DNA from: Butyrivibrio proteoclasticus B316 | GTDB lineage: Bacteria > Bacillota > Clostridia > Lachnospirales > Lachnospiraceae | Length of the DNA stretch: 62,500 nt | Assembly: GCF_000145035.1 (NCBI RefSeq) | Contig: NC_014388.1 | Span: 1 to 62,500, forward strand | Reading direction: 5' to 3' | In this document: positions 1-7,212 of the stretch, in pieces | How positions within the stretch are numbered: position 1 is the stretch's first letter | Layout of the letters: every line of letters starts with the position of its first letter | Notes under the pieces: generated by a model | What the model was told of the DNA's origin: nothing | What the model saw: the letters and a program-made list of their open reading frames with translations, nothing else | The model's database searches: none | Translations under genes and position numbers: made by a program

Positions 1-1164
1 ATGCCAGATAAAAAAAGAGAACAATTAATAGTCAGTAAGAGTTATAAGAAGTCTAATGAATTGATCAATGCTATGGGCAAAGGAACAGCCCTTAGCCAGA
101 AACTATTTGCTATAGGAATGCAGCATATTACAGTAGATAATACTAATAATGTAGTTGCAACGATCTATGGACCTGAACTACGTAAGATGTTCAAATCTAC
201 ATCCGGTTCTTTATATGAGCACATTGAAGCTCTTTGTGACAGGCAGGTTAAGGGACAGACTATTTTTGATTGGAACCTTCTTATGAAGGATAAAGAGAAT
301 GGCAAGATTGAAGCACATCAAGTAGTTACAGATGCTTCTTTCAAGGATGGAACTCTAACTCTTCGTTACAACAATTCGCTGACAGATAAAATAGTTAATT
401 TACAGAAGAACTATACAGTGCTTAGTTTGGCAGATACATTAAGCCTTAAAAGTGTATATTCTCTCAGATTATATGAGATGCTCAAGGCAGCATATGATTA
501 TAAGAAATACCTGACTAAGGAACCTGGAGAACAGGCTTTTGAATATGATCTTACCGAGCTTAAGCTGGAGCTTGGTATAATTACTTCCGGTGGTGTTAAA
601 GAGATTAAGAATGAGCTTGAAAAAGAGCTTCCTGATTATGACAAAATTGAAGCGCTGGCAGATAAAAATGATCTGAACAAGTACAAAGAGTACAAGATTT
701 TTAACAGAAATGTACTTAGTAAGGCTAAAGAAGAGCTGAATAAGAAAACAAGTCTTGAAGTAGATTATGAGCCTATAAAGTGTGGCAGAAAGACAGCAGG
801 AATCAGGTTTTTCGTTAATCAAAAGGAGAATACGATACCAAAAGACAAGATTCCGGTTATTAACAAAGATGAAGTTCTGGATGAACTTATGGATCTTTTA
901 CATGAAGATTTTAAGTTCAAGGAGATCAGAGAAATTGCTGAAGCTGCAGGCTATGATGTAGAAAAAGTTAAAAAATCATATAGCTATATGCTGACCTATG
1001 ATAAGACCATAGATGTTCCGATAGCTTTTATTAAAGACTGCATCAAGAACGAGTATTATTCAAATACCGCTAAACCAATGTATCCTAAAAAGAATACATT
1101 TAATAGTTTTGAGCAAAATCAGGATAATTTTGAAGAACTTGAAAAACTATTGTTAGACAATTGA
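1..1164 (+). CDS. Rep_3-family replication initiator protein
   Basis: Likely the initiator that binds origin repeats and starts replication of this replicon. The 387-residue protein has the layout of Rep_3/RepB plasmid initiators: an N-terminal winged helix (about residues 10-130, around GTALSQKLFA and YGPELRKMF) and a second one (about 140-260, around SLKSVYSLRLYEMLKA, a strongly family-like segment). The rest is a charged C-terminal tail. The ATG is the first base of the window, which suggests the replicon was numbered from this gene. Any iterons or promoter upstream would lie at the other end of the circle and are not visible. A strong terminator follows 3 bases after the stop. The family call is confident; the claim that it drives this replicon is inference. 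Confidence 0.9.
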   Translation: MPDKKREQLIVSKSYKKSNELINAMGKGTALSQKLFAIGMQHITVDNTNNVVATIYGPELRKMFKSTSGSLYEHIEALCDRQVKGQTIFDWNLLMKDKENGKIEAHQVVTDASFKDGTLTLRYNNSLTDKIVNLQKNYTVLSLADTLSLKSVYSLRLYEMLKAAYDYKKYLTKEPGEQAFEYDLTELKLELGIITSGGVKEIKNELEKELPDYDKIEALADKNDLNKYKEYKIFNRNVLSKAKEELNKKTSLEVDYEPIKCGRKTAGIRFFVNQKENTIPKDKIPVINKDEVLDELMDLLHEDFKFKEIREIAEAAGYDVEKVKKSYSYMLTYDKTIDVPIAFIKDCIKNEYYSNTAKPMYPKKNTFNSFEQNQDNFEELEKLLLDN

Positions 1165-1167
1165 TAT

Positions 1168-1203
1168 AAAAGAGATATATGTTATATAACATATATCTCT
1201 TTT
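1168..1203 (+). terminator. Perfect 36-bp palindrome, terminator of the initiator gene
   Basis: A perfect inverted repeat centred between 1185 and 1186 begins with AAAAGAGATATATG and ends with its complement, running into a T tract. It starts 3 bases after the rep stop. The stem is almost all A/T, so it may be a weak or bidirectional terminator, and it could also be a protein-binding dyad near the origin. Confidence 0.75.
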
Positions 1204-1210
1204 TCAAATA

Positions 1211-1283
1211 ACAGGCTATTTCTGCTTATGCCTGTAAGAAATCATGACTTTTTGCGGACAAAAGAGGAAAAAGTCCGCAAAAA
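1211..1283. repeat. Two further dyads between rep and the DUF815 gene
   Basis: ACAGGC (1211-1216) pairs with GCCTGT (1230-1235). TTTTTGCGGAC (1249-1259) pairs perfectly with GTCCGCAAAAA (1273-1283) across a 13-base loop. With the 36-bp palindrome just upstream, three dyads sit within 120 bases downstream of the initiator gene. They could be origin-associated structures or transcription signals for the next gene. No tandem iterons are visible. Confidence 0.5.
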
Positions 1284-1305
1284 TCTATAGAATCATGGAG
1301 GAAAA

Positions 1306-2610
1306 ATGGAGAGAATAGTATCTAAACTATTGATGTATGGAGATATGCCGGAAGACTCAATACTAATGCAACTTGCTTACGTTTGCAGAGATCTTCATAG
1401 CGGTAGTTATAGTAAGGAAGATCTGACAACACGCGTATATAAGCAAATAAAGAGAATTCTTGTATTGGGAACAGCATGCGCATTTGATAAAAATCTATGG
1501 CACAACTATCTGACATATTTGCTGATAATGGATGAAAATCCATTTAGTTTAACCTGTGAGAAAGTGGGGAGCAAGGACGGAAGCGTAAACCATTTTGCCA
1601 AGAATGATTTTGCAGCATTTAGGGAGCTCTTTGATTATGATTTCAGTGAGCTAGAAAATGCGCTTAATGTAGACTGTTTTACTTGTATAACAAATTATAA
1701 AGCTATTGATAAGCCTGAACTTATGTATAACGGAAATGTAAGTGAAAAGGTTAGAAATCTAAGCGCAGCACTTGAAAAAACAGATTCTGAAGAGTCTTTT
1801 TTCCAGGAAATTACATCTTTTTACAAAAATATAGGAGTAGGGGCTTTTGGACTCAATAAAGCCTTTAGAATACATGAAATAGCAGATTCTAAGGTGGAAT
1901 TTAATCCAATTAACAACATGGATGCGGTTGTACTTGATGATCTTATTGGATATGAGCTTCAGAAAAAGAAGTTAATAGCTAATACAAGGGCGTTTGTAGA
2001 AGGTAAAAAAGCCAACAATGTTCTTCTGTTTGGAGACAGTGGAACGGGAAAATCTACAAGTATTAAAGCCATTGTTAATGAGTTTTATGGTGATGGCCTT
2101 AGAATGATAGAGATTTATAAGCATCAATTCAGACTGCTATCACAGCTAATTGCGCAGATCAAGAATCGAAACTATAAATTTATAATTTACATGGATGATC
2201 TGTCTTTTGAAGAAGATGAGTCAGATTATAAATTTCTCAAAGCAGTTATTGAGGGCGGAGTGGAGACAAAACCGGACAATATCCTCATATATGCAACGTC
2301 TAACAGACGACATTTGATAAAAGAAACCTGGAAAGACAGAAGAGATGTAGAACAGGATGGAGATATTCACAGATCTGACACGATGGAAGAGAAATTGTCT
2401 CTTGCCAACAGATTTGGTGTTACTATTGGCTATTACAAGCCATCAAGGCAGGAATATTATGATATTGTATTGGAATTAGCACAAAAAGAAGGCCTGACTC
2501 TGGATAAAGAGGAACTAATGAAAGAAGCTGACAGATGGGAGCTAAATCATGGTGGAATATCCGGAAGAACAGCCAGACAGTTTGTAAACCATTTGTTGGG
2601 AGAACAATAA
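1306..2610 (+). CDS. DUF815-family AAA ATPase
   Basis: Predicted cytoplasmic P-loop ATPase of 434 residues. The first ~210 residues are a poorly conserved helical region. The C-terminal half is the DUF815 ATPase: Walker A GDSGTGKS (about 243-250), Walker B IIYMDDLSF (about 291-299), a sensor-like IYATSNRRH and a family-typical LANRFG segment followed by a lid that ends GRTARQFVNHLL. The start has a GGAGGAAAA ribosome site. The family resembles DnaA/ClpX-type AAA modules, but no partner or substrate is established. Placement next to the initiator is suggestive of a link to replicon maintenance, but that is only an inference. Confidence 0.85.
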   Translation: MERIVSKLLMYGDMPEDSILMQLAYVCRDLHSGSYSKEDLTTRVYKQIKRILVLGTACAFDKNLWHNYLTYLLIMDENPFSLTCEKVGSKDGSVNHFAKNDFAAFRELFDYDFSELENALNVDCFTCITNYKAIDKPELMYNGNVSEKVRNLSAALEKTDSEESFFQEITSFYKNIGVGAFGLNKAFRIHEIADSKVEFNPINNMDAVVLDDLIGYELQKKKLIANTRAFVEGKKANNVLLFGDSGTGKSTSIKAIVNEFYGDGLRMIEIYKHQFRLLSQLIAQIKNRNYKFIIYMDDLSFEEDESDYKFLKAVIEGGVETKPDNILIYATSNRRHLIKETWKDRRDVEQDGDIHRSDTMEEKLSLANRFGVTIGYYKPSRQEYYDIVLELAQKEGLTLDKEELMKEADRWELNHGGISGRTARQFVNHLLGEQ

Positions 2611-2614
2611 TATA

Positions 2615-2830
2615 TTACGGATCCCACTTAAGATTAGGACAATCATTGGCGCAGCCCTGCAGGTTATTATTTCTTACTTCACAGGAAGCATTTCTGCAGT
2701 CGCGGCATCTGAAGGTGTAATGATATGAATAACGGAGTTTACAGGCACGACAGCAAAAAGGTGCGCCACTATTTCTGGCGATAAATGTACGACCACAGCC
2801 TATGCAGGTTTTCTCAATGTTGTGAGCCAT
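2615..2830 (-). CDS. Small Cys-rich zinc-ribbon-like protein
   Basis: A 71-residue protein with 11 cysteines, including CIGC, CCRAC and CRDC clusters, consistent with one or two structural zinc sites. A strong AAGGAG ribosome site lies 5 bases before the ATG, and a plausible promoter lies upstream, so I treat this as a real gene although it is short. It is convergent with the DUF815 gene, with 4 bases between the stops. I do not recognise a characterised family. The pattern fits small zinc-binding proteins or a zinc-finger accessory factor. Function unknown. Confidence 0.7.
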   Translation of the reverse strand: MAHNIEKTCIGCGRTFIARNSGAPFCCRACKLRYSYHYTFRCRDCRNASCEVRNNNLQGCANDCPNLKWDP

Positions 2831-2869
2831 ATTAACTCCTTTTCGGTAAAAGAAACACTCTACAATTCC

Positions 2870-2898
2870 ATTATTGTGTTATGAATGGCCGGAATCAA
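2870..2898 (-). promoter_or_regulatory. Candidate promoter of the Cys-rich protein gene
   Basis: On the minus strand TTGATT (2893-2898) is followed after 17 bases by AATAAT (2870-2875), about 40 bases before the ATG. The 165-base gap to hypA also holds A/T-rich direct repeats (AGGATAAA near 2931 and 2948) that may belong to a divergent hypA promoter. Confidence 0.45.
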
Positions 2899-2995
2899 TA
2901 AAAATAGCATAAAATCATAATAAAAAGAATAGGATAAATGAGATAAATAGGATAAAATACAATTTATAGTAATCTAAACAGGTTGGTTTTTAGTA

Positions 2996-3346
2996 ATGCA
3001 CGAAATGAGTTATATAGCAAAAATGGTCAATTTGGCTGAGGAAATAGCCAGAGAAAATGGAGCTAAAGAGGTAAAAAAACTTGTAGTTGAAGTTGGTAAA
3101 ACAAGCGGAGTAATGCCTTATTATATGTACAAGTATTTCCCGGAGGCGGCAAAGGGAAGTCTACTTGAAAATGCAGAACTTGAATGTGTTGAAACAGATG
3201 TTAAAGCTCTTTGCGAAGAATGTGGCAGGGAGTACTTTCCAAATAAAGAAAACAGATATCTTTGTCCACACTGCGGAGGACGAAAAGCCCATATAATCGA
3301 GGGTAAAGGCGTAGTATTAAGAGATTTAGTTATAGAAGATAGATAA
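2996..3346 (+). CDS. hypA: HypA-like nickel metallochaperone
   Basis: HypA delivers nickel during [NiFe]-hydrogenase or urease maturation. The 116-residue protein begins MHEMSY, the conserved start whose Met-His binds nickel. It has the zinc-binding loop with two CxxC pairs, CEEC and CPHC, in the second half. Length matches the family. The ribosome site is weak, and the start was chosen because the N-terminal MHE is functionally required. No hydrogenase or urease gene is in view. The neighbours are larC and a G3E GTPase, so the set may serve another nickel enzyme such as lactate racemase, or a hydrogenase encoded elsewhere. Confidence 0.88.
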   Translation: MHEMSYIAKMVNLAEEIARENGAKEVKKLVVEVGKTSGVMPYYMYKYFPEAAKGSLLENAELECVETDVKALCEECGREYFPNKENRYLCPHCGGRKAHIIEGKGVVLRDLVIEDR

Positions 3347-3449
3347 GTTATATAACAAATATATAGCTTTGATAGAATTAAAACATTGAATAGTTATAAG
3401 TGCGAACAGTTGGCGAGCAAATGTAATATGAGTATAACTTGGAGGTTAT

Positions 3450-4718
3450 ATGAAAACATTATATGTTGAATGTAAGATGGGTGCTGCCGGTGATATGCTG
3501 GGAGCAGCTCTTTTGAGCCTGTGTGAAGAACCTGAAGAGGTTGTTAATGAGCTTAATTCTCTTGGAATACAGAATATCGAGTATAAGCTGGAAGATTCCG
3601 AAAAGTGCGGTATAGTGGGGAAGCACCTGAGAGTAATCGTTAATGGAGTAGAGGAAATTCCGGAAGAAAAGCTTGATAATGATAAGCATGTTCACGATGA
3701 TCATAGCCATGAATATGAGCATAGCCATGAACATGAGCACAGTCACAATCATGATGATGATCACCATCATCATGATCATAGATCACTGTACGAAATCGAA
3801 GATATTATTGAGAGCATGAACATTTCCAAAGATATTAAGAGCGATATCAGAGAGGTTTATGAGTTACTTGCCGAAGCAGAGAGCAGTGTACATGGAGTTC
3901 CTGTTGATAAAATACATTTCCATGAAGTTGGTGACCTGGATGCAATAGCAGATATTACAGCAGTATGCTATCTGATACATAAGCTTTCCCCTGACAAAAT
4001 AGTAGTTTCACCTGTCAATGTCGGAGGTGGTGTCGTTAAGGCAGCCCATGGAATACTTCCGGTGCCGGCACCGGCAACAGCTCTTTTGCTCAAAGGAATT
4101 CCAAGTTATGAGAGTGAAGTGATCAAATCTGAATTGTGTACACCTACAGGTGCTGCGTTAATTAAATACTTTGCGGATGATTTCTCAACACAGCCTACTA
4201 TGGCAGTAGAAAAAATCGGATATGGAACAGGAAACAAGGATTTTCCGCAGGCTAATGTATTAAGGGTGATCCTTGGAGAGACAAATGAGGACTCAGAATA
4301 TGTACTGGAGCTAGTTTGCAATATAGATGACATGACTGCCGAGGAGCTAGGATTCGCGACAGAGATGCTGTTTGAAGCAGGCGCACTCGAGGTTTATACA
4401 ATAGCAGCCGATATGAAAAAGAACAGACCAGGTACCGTATTATGCTGCGTCTGCAAACAGGATGTGAGGGATCATCTTGTTGAACAGATATTCAAATATA
4501 CTACAACTCTGGGAATCAGAGAGAATCTGTGTAACAGGTATGTTCTGACCAGAGAAGTCAAGAAAATAGAAACACCATATGGCGAAATAAGAAAGAAATA
4601 TGCTTATGGCTACAATGTTACGAGATCCAAGCTTGAATACGAAGATCTTGCCGGAATAGCCAGAAGAACAGGAAAATCTATAATCGAACTGAAAAATGAG
4701 ATTGGTGAGATTGATTGA
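3450..4718 (+). CDS. larC: LarC nickel insertion protein for the nickel-pincer cofactor
   Basis: LarC is a CTP-dependent cyclometallase that puts nickel into the pincer cofactor of lactate racemase. The 422-residue protein starts MKTLYVECKMGAAGDM, typical of the family. At about residues 80-110 it has a His/Asp-rich stretch with more than 15 histidines, a likely nickel store. The conserved core includes IHFHEVGDLDAI and CTPTGAAL, and the second half has the DDMTAEELG segment. In Lactobacillus plantarum the protein is made through a ribosomal frameshift (LarC1/LarC2); here it is one uninterrupted frame. A TGGAGG ribosome site precedes the ATG. larA, larB and larE are absent from the window. 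Confidence 0.88.
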   Translation: MKTLYVECKMGAAGDMLGAALLSLCEEPEEVVNELNSLGIQNIEYKLEDSEKCGIVGKHLRVIVNGVEEIPEEKLDNDKHVHDDHSHEYEHSHEHEHSHNHDDDHHHHDHRSLYEIEDIIESMNISKDIKSDIREVYELLAEAESSVHGVPVDKIHFHEVGDLDAIADITAVCYLIHKLSPDKIVVSPVNVGGGVVKAAHGILPVPAPATALLLKGIPSYESEVIKSELCTPTGAALIKYFADDFSTQPTMAVEKIGYGTGNKDFPQANVLRVILGETNEDSEYVLELVCNIDDMTAEELGFATEMLFEAGALEVYTIAADMKKNRPGTVLCCVCKQDVRDHLVEQIFKYTTTLGIRENLCNRYVLTREVKKIETPYGEIRKKYAYGYNVTRSKLEYEDLAGIARRTGKSIIELKNEIGEID

Positions 4719-4746
4719 ACGTAATTGTAACTGAAACAGAGGAAAA

Positions 4747-5694
4747 ATGATCAAATTAGACCTTATAACCGGATTCCTGGGTGCAGGAAAGACTACTTTT
4801 ATCAAAATATATGCGAAATATCTTGCACAGTCAGGGGAGAAGGTTTGTGTTATTGAAAATGATTTTGGAGCCATAAATGTAGACATGGTTCTGTTAAAAG
4901 AGCTTGAGTCAGAGGGCATTAATCTTGAAATGATTGTTGGCGGAGACGGAAAGGAAGCTCACAAGAGAAGGCTTAAAACAAAACTAATATCAATGGCAAT
5001 GATGGGCTATACAAGAGTGATAATTGAGCCTTCGGGTATATTTGATGTCGATGAATATTTTGACCTTTTGTATGAAGACCCGATAGACAGATTTTATAGT
5101 GCCTCTAATGTTATCGCAGTAGTTGACTCCAAATTATGTACAGAAATGTCCAAACAGGCCAGATACATTCTGATGTCTGAAGTAGCAGATGCCGGAGCTA
5201 TTGTATTTAGCAGATCGCAATACTCTACTAAAGATAAAATGGATTCTGTAGTCAACTTTATAGAGTCGGCTATGGATGAATTTAAATGCAGAGAAGGACT
5301 GGAATCCAAATATATATCATACGGTGAATGGAGTGCGTTAGATTCATCCTGGATTGATAAAATAGAGAAAGCCGGATTTAGCCGTAATTCCTATGAGAAA
5401 ATGCATCTTGAAACTGATGATACATTTCAGACTATTTTTTATTTTAACTTTCAAATGGAAAAGGACGAGCTGCAAAGAAAGATAAGCGCAATATTTTCTG
5501 ATCCTGAATGTGGGAATGTGCATAGGATAAAAGGTATTGTTAAGGACAACGAAGGGGCCGTCTATGAGATAAATACTACTCGTAATGAGTTAGTGGCAGG
5601 AGTAGTTGACAATACTGATGCAGTTTTAATAGTGATAGGTGAAGCTCTTAACAAAGAGCAGATAGCAAAATATTTAGGGAAACCAACGATATAA
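4747..5694 (+). CDS. G3E-family (CobW/HypB/UreG-like) GTPase
   Basis: Predicted metallochaperone GTPase of 315 residues, 28 bases after larC and probably in the same operon. The N-terminal GTPase domain has Walker A GFLGAGKTT (residues 9-17) and the family signature EPSGIF (94-99). The C-terminal ~100 residues resemble a CobW C-terminal domain. Two usual features are missing. The metal-binding CxCC motif is replaced by GGDGKE at about 65-70, and the NKxD guanine-specificity motif reads SRSQ at about 150. It could work with HypA and LarC in nickel delivery, but the altered motifs mean both metal binding and nucleotide choice may differ. Confidence 0.8.
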   Translation: MIKLDLITGFLGAGKTTFIKIYAKYLAQSGEKVCVIENDFGAINVDMVLLKELESEGINLEMIVGGDGKEAHKRRLKTKLISMAMMGYTRVIIEPSGIFDVDEYFDLLYEDPIDRFYSASNVIAVVDSKLCTEMSKQARYILMSEVADAGAIVFSRSQYSTKDKMDSVVNFIESAMDEFKCREGLESKYISYGEWSALDSSWIDKIEKAGFSRNSYEKMHLETDDTFQTIFYFNFQMEKDELQRKISAIFSDPECGNVHRIKGIVKDNEGAVYEINTTRNELVAGVVDNTDAVLIVIGEALNKEQIAKYLGKPTI

Positions 5695-5704
5695 AGTTAA
5701 AAAC

Positions 5705-5733
5705 TTCATAAAATGACGCATTTGTTGTATAAT
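5705..5733 (+). promoter_or_regulatory. Candidate promoter of the first GGDEF gene
   Basis: TTCATA (5705-5710), a 17-base spacer and a perfect TATAAT (5728-5733) lie 30 bases before the GGDEF gene. This would separate it from the nickel operon. Confidence 0.45.
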
Positions 5734-5762
5734 CTAATGTAAGGGCTTTGTAAACATCTCAC

Positions 5763-7175
5763 ATGGAGAATACGACTATGGAAAGTAAGAGCAATGATGG
5801 AAAAATTGGATACGCAGCAATGACGGAGTTTACTCCCAGCGATATTTTATATATGCTCAAGGATCTGCCGGATGCTTGTTGTATATTTAAGGTACTTACG
5901 GATCCTTTTGGAACCGTTAAAGATATGCTCTTTCTTTTTGCCAACGATAAATATGGCCAGCTAGTCGGAAAAACACCCGCTGAGCTTGTGGGAAGTACAT
6001 ATTATTCTACTGTTAACAACAGAGATGAAGACTGGATCAAGTATAGCTATCAAGCAGCTATTTTGCGCCAGTCAAGCATCATGCGTACTTATAATTCATC
6101 TTTTGATAAATGGTTCGAATTCTGGGCCGTTCCTGTATTCCAAAAAGGCTTCTGCGCTTTCATAATCCATGATGTAACAGCAGCCAAGAAATCGGAAGAA
6201 AATATCACGTATAGAACTAATACAAATAGCCTTGTTATAGACTGTGCTACAGCAGTTTCTTCTGCTGAATTCGGAAAAGGATTAAAAAAGGTCCTCAAAA
6301 TATTAGGCCAGGCTATAAATGCAGACAGAGTCTACATTTTACCGGAAGGAGATGCTCCTTTCTCTGATATGCATTCTTGGCTAAACAGTACTAGAAACTA
6401 TAATCTTCCGGCAAAGAAAGCTTTTGAAAAATATGATTTTCCGGAAATATGGGAGAAACAGTTAAAGGATAAGAATCTTGTAGTTATAAATGACACAGCG
6501 GTTTTACTGGATGAATATGGTGAACTATACAATGATGTTCTAGCCGGAGCAGTTTCAAGGTATATAGTGGTAAGACTGACGGACAAAGATACCAGATTGG
6601 GGTATCTTGTGGCAGATAATTATTCAAACGATCTTGACCTCAATATTACAGATTTAATGGAAACAGTTGCTATTTTTATTTCAGCAGAAATGCGCAACAA
6701 AGCTCTTACGGATGAAATGCTCTATATGGGAAGCCATGATTCCCTTACAGGACTTGGAAACAGACATTCGCTCAATCAAACACTTATGCTGCTCACTGAA
6801 ATGTCAACGACGGTTGGCATTTGCTATTCCGATATCAATGGCCTCAAGGCTGTAAATGATGAGCAGGGACATGAAGCTGGTGATAAGCTTATACAGCATG
6901 TTGCAGAGATTTTTGGTACTGTGTTTAAAAAGAAGTTTTGCTATAGGATTGGCGGTGATGAGTTTATAGTAATAATGCCGGAAGTCGATGAGGACATATT
7001 CGAAGCGATGGTAAATAAGCTCAAAACCAAGCTTAAGCATGTTTCTGTTTCACTGGGACATGTTTGGTCGGAAGATTCCAGTAATATCAAGAACAGTATT
7101 CGTCAGGCTGATGAAGCCATGTACAGTAGTAAATCTGAGTACTATAGGAATCATGAGCGAAGACATAACACATGA
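5763..7175 (+). CDS. PAS-GAF-GGDEF diguanylate cyclase
   Basis: Predicted to make the second messenger cyclic di-GMP. Three regions are visible in the 470-residue protein: an N-terminal PAS-like sensor (about 20-130), a GAF-like domain (about 150-290) and a C-terminal GGDEF domain with an intact GGDEF motif at 397-401 in YRIGGDEFIVI. The residues before the motif do not form an RxxD inhibitory site, so product feedback may be absent. There are no membrane segments, so it senses a cytoplasmic signal. The first ATG lacks a clear ribosome site; the ATG at 5778 is an alternative. A related protein follows directly. Confidence 0.85.
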   Translation: MENTTMESKSNDGKIGYAAMTEFTPSDILYMLKDLPDACCIFKVLTDPFGTVKDMLFLFANDKYGQLVGKTPAELVGSTYYSTVNNRDEDWIKYSYQAAILRQSSIMRTYNSSFDKWFEFWAVPVFQKGFCAFIIHDVTAAKKSEENITYRTNTNSLVIDCATAVSSAEFGKGLKKVLKILGQAINADRVYILPEGDAPFSDMHSWLNSTRNYNLPAKKAFEKYDFPEIWEKQLKDKNLVVINDTAVLLDEYGELYNDVLAGAVSRYIVVRLTDKDTRLGYLVADNYSNDLDLNITDLMETVAIFISAEMRNKALTDEMLYMGSHDSLTGLGNRHSLNQTLMLLTEMSTTVGICYSDINGLKAVNDEQGHEAGDKLIQHVAEIFGTVFKKKFCYRIGGDEFIVIMPEVDEDIFEAMVNKLKTKLKHVSVSLGHVWSEDSSNIKNSIRQADEAMYSSKSEYYRNHERRHNT

Positions 7176-7212
7176 TATTTAACAGCCGGGGAATCCAGAG
7201 AAAGGCAGAGCT

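Noticed and set aside
3459..3779. Minus-strand ORF rich in Met and Ile over larC
   Set aside because: It is the reverse complement of the His/Asp codons in larC. No ribosome site or family features.
3660..3785. Simple repeat of CAT/GAT codons
   Set aside because: It codes for the His-rich stretch of LarC in frame, so it is a protein feature and not a satellite.
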